DNA of 64,000 bases from contig JABUQX010032611.1 of the NCBI GenBank assembly GCA_015478945.1, positions 7,501-71,500 on the forward strand, given 5' to 3'. Within the stretch, counting starts at the first letter, position 1. Each line of letters opens with the position of its first letter. The position numbers were made by a program, and so were the translations under genes. Shown here one piece after another: positions 10,141 to 22,750 of the stretch. The notes below the pieces were generated by a model that was not told the DNA's origin, did no database searches, and worked only from the letters and a program-made list of their open reading frames with translations. This DNA is from Trachelipus rathkii. Its lineage: Eukaryota; Arthropoda; Malacostraca; Isopoda; Trachelipodidae.

Positions 10141-12060
10141 ACAGGAAAAAAAAGAGTTTAAAGCTGTTTTAACAGAATAACTTTTTCCTATTAATTATAA
10201 GATTGTAGTTAAAACAAGTAGATTTAAAATAAGTTAGAAATTATTTGTCAAGCAATGGTTAAAAAGCTTTACTAGTTTAAAAAACTAACCCTTTACTATA
10301 GAACTATGATTAAATTCGAACTAACCAATATTTCAGTTAATTTTTTCAATGAATTTATTGATCATTCTCATTTCAAAGTTTTAAGTGTACAATTAATACT
10401 TTTTAATGTCGGATCAATCAATCAATTTAGTTTAGAAAAAAAGGCGACCTAATATCTTCTAAGACAGAACAAAATTTAATAAATCTCTCAACTTTTAAAT
10501 TAAAAGTTTAAAGTTTACACTTAAAAAATATTGATGTTTTCAAGTTAAAAAGTTAAAGTAGTTTACACTTCTTAAAATAAACTCATCGAATTCAACATAG
10601 TTTATTCATGCACCAAAAAATGTTTAAGTTATTTAGTTGTAGAAAATAATTAAATAAAATTGTTTGAAAATTAAGTTTAAAGTTAAAGCAATTATTTTGT
10701 GGAAAGATAAAATCAAAATATAAATATTGGAAGTTTAAGTTTCGAACAAATATTTCAGGGAAAAGATTGGAAATATTTCTAAGAACAAGAAATAAACTTC
10801 GTAATTTCGAATTATAATTTGTTACTGGTATTCACGTACCAGATCCCTTGGATTTACACTAAAATCGAATCTTGTCCCCAATATATTGCATTTCCTCACA
10901 TTGGAGACAAACACAGAAATTACACTCTCGCATTGCTATACATCAGATACAAAAGTCTTCCTATTCTCTTACCTATGTTTGAATTATTTGATTTGTCTAA
11001 GAAATCACTTCCGTTTCTTTATAAACGACTACCGGAAACAAGCCATGCTTAAAGTGGTAGACCCAATTCCAGTTTAGATGTTTTGTTCTTTTCCAAACTC
11101 TTTTTTTTTAGCTTCATCTACTTTTCCTCTACTCTCATCTGAGATAATGCAATAGTATGCTCATGGAGCAAACTTTAAAGTCACAATATAGTCAGCATTT
11201 ATTCTTTGGAGCAGGCAAGCTGTTGATGTGTGAAATAAGCAATAACTAGTGAAACATAACTGTGTACACAAGTCTAAATGTGATGAGCAGAGAGTCACTA
11301 TATCCGATTAGCGAGAGCAACTATTCAATTTCGCGCTTGAATGACTTTTGCGTGCAGATTTAGTGCAGGTCATACTCAAAGACCATATCCTTTCACTTGA
11401 GTGGTCAACTATCTCCAATCGTCCTCATACTCAATGATTCTGAAGTTAAGATTATAACAATTAACCTAAAACTAAGCTAGTCCATATCTTCGAGATGTCT
11501 TCCTTCCCTTCTTGAAGTCAAGAGAACAGGCAGTAATCACATAAATAGCTAGCGTACATCTTATATTACAATTACTTCCCTTTTTACATAAAGTAGTCTT
11601 AACAAGTTAAGAGAGTCACACATAATTCGCGTACAATATACTAGAGCATAGGAGACCGAATGTTGTTTACTACAATTAAATTTCTGTCAGTGTCACGAAG
11701 CCTGACAAGGTATTGCAGTTCTGAAGAACGAAAATAATCTCAACGGTGTGGATCACTTCTGTTGATCGAACTAAAACCGCTAACAATAATCCACACAATC
11801 ATTGTTAGTCTAAAGGAGTAAGCAGAGTAATATAACGGTATAAGTCATGAGACTTTATTCACTATTGAGGATATGATAATGACACAGAGTTATGCTTGAA
11901 TTTCAACTACAATTGAAGATAATGAGAGCTACATAATTATAACCTCCTAGGTAAATAAAACAATATTATAGTTCAAAATAGACTATTAGTAAAACACTCA
12001 CAGATGAGAGACTGCCTGAAACAATTCAAGTGATATATACATTATGAAGTAAGAATCATA
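10141..12060. other. Intergenic sequence, no recognised gene
   Basis: AT-rich to 10.8 kb, then more balanced composition. Overlapping plus frames at 10,819-11,077 (up to 77 codons, one starting with a non-ATG codon) show no domain I know. From about 11.1 kb the sequence looks indel-rich. I see no RNA gene. Confidence 0.4.
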
Positions 12061-13185
12061 TATACAGTGTATGTCCCTATTTCTGTAGTGTATTGTGTCA
12101 CATTCCAAATATTAGTAATTATATATTTGACTAATTAACATGTATAGAATATAATTTAAATATATTAAATTTAATATATTATATATATATAAAAGAGTCA
12201 AATTAAAATTACTCTATATCTTTTATAGATAATTGGTTATAGTATCACTATTTATATATTAATAATTTATTATTGAAATGGAAAATTACAAATCTCACTT
12301 TATTTAACACTACTAACTCTTATTATATTATATATATAACATAACTGAAGAAAAAATAATTAATTAACTATGAGAACATTATATATAAAAGAAAGTAATA
12401 CAATATAGATAGTTTTTTGAGTTACTTGTATAGTAATATGTTAAAGAAAATTATAATTTAAGGGTAGAGAATTTACTTTTTATATAACAAAATAATATAA
12501 ATTCATTATTTTATTAATCTTCTAACTAGTTTAGGCCCTATTTAAATTTAATAGTAGAGAAATCATTAATTAAATCAGCTTATATCATATGAAATAAACC
12601 ATTTATATATATATTACCCAATAACACATAATAGCTATACAGTCTAATATACACACAATAGATATTTACTTAGTACACCTTTTCTATATTTAATGTGATT
12701 ACTTGGTTACATTTTTAAATGATATTATTTATATATTATAGTGCAAAATATAATTATTATTATAAAGTAGCACAATATATTAGCAATATACTAAATAGTA
12801 TTTATGATAAAATATAGCACTATTAGAAATTAAAGTTTACCCCACTATGTATTATATAAGTTAATACAATTAATATGGATAGGTTGGAATGTCTAATTAT
12901 TCACTATACTATAGATAAATAATATAGAATTAAGTATAACAGAAATACAATGTATGATATATGAGTTATAAAATATTTATGATACTGAAAGTTGGTCACC
13001 TACCTTAGAGTACTACTCGATAAATATATAATTTAAAAAAGGCTTATGATACTAATATATATATATATTATCATAATATATGCTAAAGTGATATATTGCT
13101 AGTTTGATCAACTTATAAAATACTTAGTATACTTTAAAATTTATAATATATATCATAGTATATAAAATATTTATATTATATATTA

Positions 13186-13224
<39 letters not shown>

Positions 13225-14058
13225 TTTAAGGATTGTATATGAAAATTCAATATAGGCTAATCTATATAAGCTTCTTGGTTGGGCAGATAAATGCCAAATG
13301 AATTCCAATAGCAAAGAGTGTAAATAAAGTACTTTTTGTTGAAAACTCAAATAAGGATTTTAGTTATATGAGTAGGAGGGTGGCTGGAGTCTGTTGATAA
13401 AAAAAATGGATTCGGGTGTGGCTATTAGTAGTAATTTGAAAGTATCAGAGGAATGTTTAGAATCTAGAATTGTTAGGAATTATTAAACATAATTTTATCT
13501 ATTACAAAATAAAATGATAATTTTAAACAAAATCGGAAGAGCAATTTTAAGTTAGGCCATTAATTGAATACTGTGCACAAGTTTGGATCTATCTATGTAA
13601 GGTCCATTATCTATACTGGATAGTCAGTACATATATATGAGCGCAAGGGCAACAAGAATGTATTTTGGGTTTGGGGAGAATAATAGGTTAATAAGGGCAC
13701 ATGTAGGGGAGGAGGTATGATTTTTTACACGTTACGAGTTTCTATTGAGTGAGGAGAGAATAAATAAAAAAAAAATTAAATCTATTAATAATATACGTTA
13801 TAAAAATGCAATAGCAATAGTTTATTTCCAAAAAACCATAACCAATAGATTGAGTAACTAGGGGTTAACCTACAAGTAAAATATTAAAAAGAAATCTGTT
13901 ATTAAATAATAAAACATGAGAAACATATACTTCTTAAGTATACACTAGTTACATTATATTATATATTTATATATATATATATATATTATATATTATTAAT
14001 ATTATTAATAGTATATATATATTATATATTATATAATAGTATATATATATATTATATA

Positions 14059-14108
<50 letters not shown>

Positions 14109-14300
14109 ATAATATATTATATATTATATATAATATTTATATATATCTAGTATATATATAAAATATTATATATAATATATGATATAATATAAATTAATAT
14201 TAATATGATAATATTAATTAATATTAATTTCTTTATTGCATATATATATATATATAGCAAATAAAATAAAAAAAAATATTATTAGTAATAGTGCTTACAT
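12061..14300. repeat. AT-rich, partly simple-repeat block
   Basis: Mostly A/T, with (AT)n or (TATA)n runs near 12,165-12,190, 13,170-13,222 and 13,960-14,260. The interval 13,240-13,750 is less simple but has no open frame or known repeat. Confidence 0.7.
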
Positions 14301-14820
14301 ACCATACATACCTGTGAGGGTGATTAGTACTAGGATATGATAAAAAATGATCTTTTAATATATATGAATGAGGTTACTACGGCTCCGTAGCCCTGAACCA
14401 AACTATATATAACATTTTATTATAATGAGGATTCTTCATGGTATATAAATAAATAGCATAAGATAGCAATATATAGTATATAGTACCTATATATATATTA
14501 TGTTTCTATTCATAATTTGGTGAAAGTTCTCCAAAGGCCTCTATTCATATAAATATGGAAAACCAAAGTTAATGAAAATTGGAAAAAAATAAGTGGTGGG
14601 TTCACTATACTAAAAGTTGAGTACATACTTGATGATGCAGGGTGAGCTGAGGGTCAAATACTCTGCACCCAAATTGGAATTTTGAAAATAATGAGGATAA
14701 ATAAATATTTTATTAGCATATAATTTTGCTCTAAAATCAAATTTTTAGTCAAAAAATATTAATCCCCTTTGAACCATAGTACGGGTATAATTTATTGATC
14801 AATAGATAATTTCTCTCTCT
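14300..14820. other. AT-rich spacer, nothing recognised
   Basis: No open frame, RNA gene or clear tandem repeat is visible. Confidence 0.4.
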
Positions 14821-15700
14821 ACTCATATTACTCTCAGTCATACCTTATATATCTATCTATCTATATATCTATTCTATTATATCTATATACTACTCATCTA
14901 TATCTTACTACTATCATCTCTCTATATATCTCTCTACATCTCCTTCACTCTATATTATACTCATCTATTTTAATTGTAAGGTGACGCTTTCATATATCAT
15001 CATCTCTCTTCTCGTTATTTGCCTCGCTCATCTCTCGCGTCCCTTCTTAACTCTCAATCTATCTTCTTCTCTCCAGAATCTCTTTTCTCTTGTAAAAAAA
15101 GAAAAGGCACATCTTCTTGTGTCGTCTGCTATTTCGCGCTTAGATGCCTCTTCCCGTGAGGGCCGAGTGATAATGTTCAAGCTATTCTCAATTATCACTC
15201 TTCAATCTATTATATCAATTACTAAATAATATAACGTTTTATATTTATATATTTTTTTTTAACATTAAAAACTGCTTTCTTATTTCATAGCGAAGGACAG
15301 TCTAGTCTCTACTTACATAATTTTCCTCTCGATTCCTCATCGTCTTTCAATCTTCTCTACATTACGATTCATTCAATAATCTACATCTTTCATCTCTACG
15401 ATACATACATATCTCATTTTTTACTCTACTCTCTACTATCTCTCATCTATATCATGCATTATTTATCATCTCATGTCGTCGTATACATCTCAGAAATGTG
15501 CGTTTTGTCTCAATAGCTTTGTAACCATCAAATAATTTGTTAAAAAGTAATTGATCGCCTTTAATGTAATTATAATTATTTTATTTTATTATTAATGATC
15601 TAATATTCATCTCTCTCAGGCTCTACCTCCTTTTCTCTAATTATTCTGCGCATTCTAACTCGCTCCTCACTATCATGGCATTCTCTTCAATTCGTTAGAT
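14820..15700. repeat. Polypyrimidine TCTA/TCTC-rich region
   Basis: The plus strand is strongly C/T-biased, with TATCTATCTATCTATATATC and many CATCTCTCT words. It looks like a decayed (TCTA)n/(TC)n microsatellite. The open frame at 14,981-15,229 is a by-product of low purine content and shows no motif. Confidence 0.55.
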
Positions 15701-16709
15701 TATATAATATCTGAGGTATTTTATATATTGTAGTTAGATTTTGATATATGTTATAGAGGAATTTTGTTTATGATGATATGGTGTTATTTTTACGTTACGA
15801 GGGACTGAGGTTGGATGGAGCTGGTGGGTTAAGGGGAATTATTTTTATAAAATAGGCTCCTTTGTTTGTATTAATTAAATACTTATGTTTGTCACTTGCT
15901 CTATATTGTTTATATATATTTTTAAAGACGTTATTTAAGATTTATTTTGTTGATAGTTTAGAGTAATTTTAGGAACTAACACACCTTTAGAGTAGGTATA
16001 ATCAACCTATAATTATATTAATATATGTTACACTTGCAATAATAGAGAGAAGAAAGTACGTCAAGTGTTTTACTCACTCAAATCCTTTTCTAAAGTCGAG
16101 TGTTTATTCTCTAATCTGAGAGGGCAGGTAGTACAGTGAAAGATTAACGCCTCATTAGTTCTCGAGATTAGGTAAAAAGTCAAACACCTGCGCGAAAATC
16201 TGGAGTGGCTATTAGTTCTGTATATGAAGCAAAGTAAATATTCCGGGATCAACGCTACCCAACTTGAATAATTAAAATATTTGAGTAAAAACAATTCACT
16301 TTTATTTTTTTTTTAAGTATTCCGTAATATATTGTATAAGTATTAATTTTGAAGTGATTTATTCAATCTTTGTACGTATAAATATATCAAATAAAATCTT
16401 TAAAAAATATATAATATATATATTATTATCATAATATATTATATGCACGAGTGAAAACTAGTATCAACATAATAATAGAGTATTATATCATACCGGTGAG
16501 GCTTGTTTACGTATGAGAGAGTAGTATAATGTGTTTGTTAATTAAATTTATATATATATATATAAATAATATTGTTATAGACATATATATATTCAGATAT
16601 AATAATAGAAATAACACTGATTTTTGAAAACACACACACCCCCAAGGATAGGGTCCACAGAGCCCTGTAAGCTGGGTCCGAGTACCCTTTCTTTCGTGAG
16701 AGTGCTCTC
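15701..16709. other. AT-rich spacer, nothing recognised
   Basis: Contains an unrecognised minus-strand open frame (16,070-16,294, 74 codons) and short AT runs. I find no domain or repeat. Confidence 0.35.
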
Positions 16710-16985
16710 TTAGGGTGAGAGAGTATAATCTTTACGAATCTGTTCCATCTGTCCACCCTCAAGCTCCTGCCATCGACGAGCAATGGCCATGTCCTTCTCA
16801 ATGAGGTACCCCATCCATCTCGATGCTTTTTGCTCCAACCTCTTCGTAGAAATGTAGCCTACTTGTGCTTCCTGTTTCCTCGTGGCCTCAATAACACACC
16901 CATCTTCTTCATTTGGTCCACATCTTTTCTACACTTCTATTGCTATTTCTCTAAATTTGTCTCTTAGATGTCCCGAGACCAAGTT
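16710..16985 (-). pseudogene. Unrecognised minus-strand coding-like stretch
   Basis: Reading the minus strand from 16,985 to the stop at 16,710-16,712 gives 92 codons with a single internal stop after residue 19. The product contains EEDGCVIEATRKQEAQVGYI, then STKRLEQKASRWMGYLIEK and DMAIARRWQELEGGQMEQI, a charged, probably helical sequence. That openness is unusual in this AT-rich setting, and its composition looks protein-like (mixed Glu, Lys, Arg, Gln, Trp, no simple repeats). There is no start codon at the beginning. It may be one exon of a gene, or part of a decayed mobile element. I do not recognise the family. A shorter overlapping frame on the same strand (16,538-16,801) is out of register with it. 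Confidence 0.35.
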
Positions 16986-17548
16986 AAAATCTCATTCATG
17001 ATAGCATCATCTTAAATTCATATATAGGTCCTGTCCAAATCCAAACAATACAACCACTAATATATACTTATATACAATCATTTGTCCTCATTATCTAGTC
17101 TTCCCATTTATTTGACTAAAACTCCAACAACGTATAATATCTCCGACGACATGATAATAATCCTATCACTCATATATAGTATGTACGTATCTAAACCAAT
17201 GTCTCCTTCGTGCGTGATTTTTTTTCCATATCTGAAGTCAATAAAATATCGGTGTTTAACACAACTTCAATGAAGTCAATCTCTGAAAAACATACCTATC
17301 CAGTCTGATTATATCAATTGGATTTTTTTCCCCGTGCCAATCCCTGGTATGATATATATAATTATATTATTTATAACATATTATGTCACATCTTTCTCTA
17401 GATAATGGTGAATTATCACTGCTTCTTACTAAGCTCCTATTTACATACGAAGCTAATCCTACTATTTTAGTATCTCTTGTATAACTATTTACTCATCCAT
17501 TTCCGATATATTACTAAAGTAGTACGTAAAAAAATTTAAATTTTCTAG
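16986..17548 (+). other. Presumed intron or upstream region of the gene at 17.5 kb
   Basis: AT/CT-rich sequence with no convincing exon. It ends in a good 3' splice site: an A/T-rich run and TTTTCTAG immediately before the open exon at 17,549. The upstream exons of the gene are not identified in this window. Confidence 0.45.
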
Positions 17549-18576
17549 GAAAATGAAGATTCATTTGATGCTGAAGATAGCCCACCTTCTTCCCCAATAA
17601 GTGTGAAAAGTAATGTTGAAAAAGCACTAACAGACTTTATATCTTCTGTTCGAAGATCGACAAGAAATAAGAACACATCAGATGACTTATTACAGATGGA
17701 ATCTTCTCCAAGTCCTTCATCGCCTGTCTTTAGACGAAGAAGTAGAAGGTCCCTGAAGCCATTAAATGACTCTGTTGAAATATCACATGAAAAAACTGAA
17801 ACTGAAGAATTAATGGAAGTTCAGGAAGAAAATGAAAACAGAATCAATGTTGAATGCACTGATGAAAATACAGAAAATCTTGGAGAAAAAGAGAGTTTGG
17901 AAAAAACTGAATCCATGGAAGTTGATGACAAGACTGAAGCAGTTGATAGTAGTAGTTCTAGCTTAATTGAAGACAGTATAGAATCCTCTAAAATGAAAAC
18001 TACTAAAAAAACTATGAAATGCAAGGTAAAATTAGTTTCTCTTGAGGAGACATTAAAAAAAGTGGAATTGGAGAAACTCAGTTTGTCAGAAGCCAGCAAA
18101 ATGAACATTGAAGTATCTAAGTTAGAAGTCGAACTAGTTAAAGAACCTTTAGATTTAAAAGATGAAAAAGATTCCTTAACCGCTGATAGTGTTTCAGGTA
18201 ATAAAGTTAAAAATTCTGTCATTGATAATTCAATAAAAAATGAATCTGAATCTCAAAAAAGGTGTGAAATTCACAATGAGGATGAAATTATAACTGAAGA
18301 TTCATCAACAGAGACTACTTATAAAATATCTTGCAATAATGCTCCCATATTACCCAATGATAGTCAGGAGGATGTTGCAGACACAGATATGGTTTCAAAT
18401 GAAGTGAAAGAAGTTGCCAAAGAGGACTTATCATCAAAACTCACTGCAAAAAGTCTGTCTGAAAATGCAGTGGTTTCAGAAGTTAAAATCGAAAATTTTG
18501 AGACCATAAATGAAAATATTTTATTGACTACAAGTGATAATGAGTCTCGGAAAGAATCATCAAGCACTATCTTATA
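17549..18576 (+). CDS. Internal exon of an acidic, Lys/Ser-rich disordered protein
   Basis: A long open exon follows a TTTTCTAG acceptor and reads from codon GAA (phase 0) as ENEDSFDAEDSPPSSPIS and onward. There is no ATG near the start, so this is an internal exon. The protein is rich in Glu, Lys, Ser and Asp. It has two basic, NLS-like patches near residues 33-42 (VRRSTRNK) and 69-80 (FRRRSRRSLKPL) beside a Ser-Pro-rich segment (SSPSPSSP), which suggests a nuclear, phosphorylated, disordered protein (inference). No folded domain is recognised. The exon end is ambiguous. A good donor (GTAAAC) lies at 18,577, but splicing there to the next exon makes a stop. A weaker donor, CAA|GTGATA, after 18,533 keeps the frame (phase 1) into the exon at 18,786. 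An in-frame TAG sits at 18,575-18,577 if unspliced. Confidence 0.75.
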
Positions 18577-18785
18577 GTAAACCTCACTTTATTGCCCCTT
18601 ACTCCCGTTATTATCAATTTTCATTCACTAAAGGGTGGTGTGTATATATGGCTAACTAGGTTCTTTGTTCCAGTGTTAATAATTATATAATTTGTAACAT
18701 TCTGATCTTCAACCATTTAACATCTGCTCTTTAGCCAAATTCATATGTACTCTTTACTTAACTTCTCTTGCTACCAAATTTTCAG
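18577..18785 (+). other. Probable short intron
   Basis: T-rich sequence between two long open exons. It begins with GTAAAC at 18,577 (or GTGATA at 18,534) and ends with CTACCAAATTTTCAG, a canonical polypyrimidine tract and AG. Coding composition stops at the left boundary and resumes right after the AG. Confidence 0.65.
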
Positions 18786-20209
18786 AAAGAAAAAGTCTTT
18801 GTTCTGAAGTTGATAGTGTTAAGATTTTAGACATACAAATCGTTACCCCAGAAATAGAAAATGTTAGAAAAATGGATACAGCAGATAAAATCAATGAAGA
18901 AAAGCCAACAAAAATGTCTTCAAATCTTGAAAATGATGTTGCTGAAAAAATGAAAACATCATTGGAGTCTGCGACAGTATCAAAAATTATAGGCACAATA
19001 AAAGTAAAATCAGAATCTGAATTAATATATCATAAGGGCTATAAATTAGACTCTCCATCAAAATTTTCTGAAATACCTCAAAATAAGGTTACAGGCTTCG
19101 AGGCAAAAACTACCAAAAATGGAGAAGAGAAAACTGAAAATTGTGAAATATCTAAAAGCATCGTAGTGGAAATGAAATCAAATGAAGAACCTATTGTAGA
19201 GATAAAACCTTTAAAAACTCAAATAGAGATAGAGGTAAATAAGAATGAAGAACTTGATGCAATCTCTAAAACTGGAGCAAACCTGATTGCAAAACCTGCT
19301 GCAACCTCTACTAACATAGAAGTAGATAAGAATGCAGAACCTGTTGAAATCTCTAAAACAGAAGCTGATCAGATTGCTACAACCTTTATAACAAAAGTAG
19401 ATAATGCAGAACCTATTGCAACCTCTATAACAAAAGCAGATATTGAAGAACCTGCTGCAGCCTCTATAACAAAAGTAGATAATGCAGAATCTGCTGCAAC
19501 TTCTATAACAAGAGTAGATAATGCACAACCTGTTGCAACTTCTAAAACAGAAGCAGATCAGATGGTAAAACCTACTTCAACCTCTAAAATGGAAGGAGAT
19601 CAGATTTCAAAACTTGCTGCAACTTCCAAGATAGAAGTAGATAAGAATGCAGAACCTGTTGGAACCTCTGAAACAGAAACTGATCAGATTACAAAACCTT
19701 CTTCAACCTCTAAGATTGAAGTAGATAAGAATGTAGAACCTGCTTCAACCTCTAAAACAGAGGCAGATCAAATAACAAAACCTACAGCAACCTATATAAC
19801 AAAAGTAGATAATGCAGAACCTGTTGCAACTTCTACAACAAAAGTAGATAATGAAGAACTTGCTGCACCCTCTATAACAAAAGTAGATAATGCAGAATCT
19901 GCTGCAACTTCTATAACAAAAGTAGATAATGCAGGATCTGCTGCAATCTCTAAAACAGAAGCAGACCAGATTGTAAAAGCTACATCAATCTCTATAATGG
20001 AAACAGATCAGATTGCAAAACTTGCTGCAACTTCCAAGATAGAAGTAGATAAAAATGCAGAAAGTGCTGGAATCTCTACAATAGAAACTGATCAGATTGC
20101 ACAGCCTGTTTCAACCTCTAAGATCGAAGTAGATAAGAATGCAGAAGCAGAAGTTGGTATGAGTGGAAAACTATCTGCAGCAGACTCTATAAACAGAAGC
20201 CAGAAATAA
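18786..20209 (+). CDS. Exon with long 13-14-residue repeat array
   Basis: Open from the acceptor at 18,785 to TAA at 20,207-20,209, about 474 codons. It begins RKSLCSEVDSVKILDIQI and continues as Lys/Glu-rich disordered sequence. From about 19,240 it becomes a tandem array of related 13-14-residue units: ITKVDNAEPVATS, KTEADQITKPTATS and KIEVDKNAEPVGTS types. There is a higher-order repeat of exactly 408 bp (136 codons): the KVDN block at 19,391 recurs at 19,799, and KTEADQ at 19,544 recurs at 19,952. No transmembrane segment or signal peptide is seen. The likely end is uncertain: after the TAA, coding-like words continue in shifted frames up to an excellent donor (GTG|GTAAGT) at 20,255/20,256. 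The exon may therefore really run to 20,255 with small indels in the assembly. Function unknown; probably a scaffold or chromatin-associated disordered protein (inference). Confidence 0.75.
19240..20150 (+). repeat. Coding minisatellite, 39-42-bp unit, 408-bp higher-order period
   Basis: A tandem array inside the exon. Subunits are multiples of three bases and vary as TKVDN, EADQI and EVDKN types. Two successive 408-bp higher-order copies share the same subunit order, so a block duplication followed the original unit expansion. No frame-breaking indel occurs over the array, unlike the non-coding repeats nearby, which argues for coding constraint. Confidence 0.85.
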
Positions 20210-22220
20210 AAATGAAAAATCTGTTGTAGTTTTCTAAAGACAGAAAGAGATTGTGGTAAGTAGGCGCCATACCAGGCCACAAGACTCTACAATCCTACAT
20301 ATCAGATAAACACTTCACTAGAATCTCAAAAACAAAACTGCCCTGTAGGCTACCAGTAAGTGTTAGGAGGATCTGTACATTAAAAGCAAGAGCAAGTTGA
20401 AACATGCCAAATCTTGCTACCAGCACCACCATAAGAACAGAAGCCCAACGAGATAACAAGCCCAAAACACACGAAACCTAACTGCCCTTGGCGAACTTTC
20501 TACGCTCCCGTAGCAACACAGGTCGTCATTAGATTAAAAAAAACAAAAAATTGCAAACATTCAAGAAAAGAAATCTAATATCTAAAGCAACATGCGCTGT
20601 ACCCCCCATAATCTATTCGATCCTTCGATACGCCAAAACGCTATCGTTATATATCACAATGGCACGCCAAGTTAACAATGATAATTTCTATCATCCATAC
20701 ATTGTATGCTTCTGATTTTTTTTTTTTTCCCCAGAATAACACATAAGTAGACTTTTACAGCCGTACAATTCATCTTGCCACAAATTTGACACTGTGGTGA
20801 GTTAAACATTTCCTGATTGGATCTGGTATACAGACTTCCCCCCCAGAAGGTATTATTATTTTTTTATTTTTTTTTGATTTGTTAGAGAAACTAGTCCAAA
20901 AACAATAAAAAAATTGTAAACATCAAATATTTTCTGATATTAATTTTGTTGCTCTTCTCTTGTTGTTTATTGATATATTTGCTTTTAAAGTTTACTGCCG
21001 GCACTGCATAACCCCATAATATAATTTATTTAATTAGTTCGTTTAGTAAAAAGTTTGTGATTTTTTATTACTACATTCCCGGCCAATTGCCAAATTTTCT
21101 AAATTGTGAGAAGAGGTACTGTTTTGAGTGTCGCCGTGTCTGCAGATTATAAAAAAATTGTGTTTTTCTTGGTGTAGCCTTCGATTGCGATAGGCAGCTA
21201 TAATATCTCCAAGTACTATTTTCGCCTCTGTAATTAACAAAAATCTTAAATAATAGCCGCGTCATCTTATATTCAAAAACTGCTAGACGATGTATGTTGT
21301 CTCTTGCAGTGTTATTAAAAAATTGACATGAATGGATTGTACATGCATGATGGAAGGCGACGAGAACCCTTCTAAATCCAAATCTTGCACTGCCTATGTT
21401 AATCTATTAAAGTCCTCCAAATGGGTGGTTCTATAAAGAGAATACAGTAGTGATACGAAATTCAACCGTAGTATTGAGCTGATCAGTTGCCTCTAAATAC
21501 AACCATTCTAAAATAAAGAGCCCTGCCCTTAAAGTACGTTTGTGTAAGTTGAGTGCTATTTTTCATTCCATACCTATAAATTTTAAAAAGGCCAATACTA
21601 TTGCGTTATACAAAAAAAGTTTTAAGTATTTGATTCAAAGGGAAACAATAAAAGGTTTAACCAGCATGTGTTAAACATAGGAAAATACAACATAATTACA
21701 CATCTATATATCTGAGATAACAGGACTGTAAAGCTGAGTCTGTCAATTGCCATACAAAAGCTAACTCCGTTACGAAAGAATTGTTCAAAAAAGTGAAATA
21801 TTGTTTATCTCAGTCCACTAGTATACAATGCATACACTTAACAAAAGATATTTCAATAACAAAATCAAGTAGATTTATTTTTAGTTTCGTTCTTAATATG
21901 TTTTGTGCTGTTGATATTCAAACTTTAGCCCCAGCTACAATCCCGTTAATGCTAAAAACCAACAAAGAAGAAGATTCTCTGGTAGATTACCTTTTTGGAA
22001 CCCTAAAACGTAATCAATAGGATCTGCGATATAACTTATAATCAAGAACATAAACAGTTCTGAAACCAAATTTAAGCCTATTTCAAAAAAACCACAAGCA
22101 CCCTAAGTATACCCATAAAACAAATACTTAAAAAATTTCGAGTTTCAGATTCGAATTAAATCTTTTGTCTCAATGTCTTAATTCTTCATGTCCAGAGTCA
22201 TACCTCTGCTTCGAAATAGT
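20210..22220. other. Downstream intron or intergenic region
   Basis: It starts with the donor-like GTAAGT at 20,256. The interval 20,260-20,560 has balanced composition but no open frame and may be a dispersed repeat. Frames at 21,043-21,265 (minus) and 21,781-22,020 (plus, 79 codons, non-ATG start, ending EEDSLVDYLFGTLKRNQ) are unrecognised. The second could be an exon, but its edges are not convincing. Confidence 0.35.
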
Positions 22221-22750
22221 TAACATCACCTCACCAATTATAGTTAATATATACTATACATATATACTATAATACTATCTACTATAATATATAGACTATA
22301 TACACCGTAATATATACCTCATATAATAATAATAATACCTATACAATATATAAATATTTTAGTTATTAATTATATATACTAATACTATATATGATAATTT
22401 ATATTAAATGAGCTTTAATATATATTATAAATATTATATTAAATTATAATGCTATACCATAATAATACTATAATTGTAAATTAGTAACATTTGCATTATT
22501 AACATAATAATTATATATATATATAGTACTATAATAATATAATATATACTAACTATCAACATTTTTATAGCTATATATAAAATATCACTTATCAATATAG
22601 TACTACGCTAACCTTACTATAATGATATTAAGTTATAAAGAAATATAAGATATAATAATATTAATACTATAACCCTATATACTAGAGTGATATAACTAAT
22701 ATATAGAGTGCATACCTCATTAATCCAAACTATTATAATATACTTTAAGA
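22221..22750. repeat. AT-rich degenerate simple sequence
   Basis: Almost only A/T with ACTATA/TAATA words. No feature beyond low complexity. Confidence 0.6.

Noticed and set aside
17821..18222. Minus-strand open frame opposite the exon
   Set aside because: Shadow of the plus-strand coding exon; its Ser/Phe/Leu bias mirrors Lys/Glu codons. The frames at 18,364-18,567, 18,754-18,996 and 19,211-19,528 are the same case.
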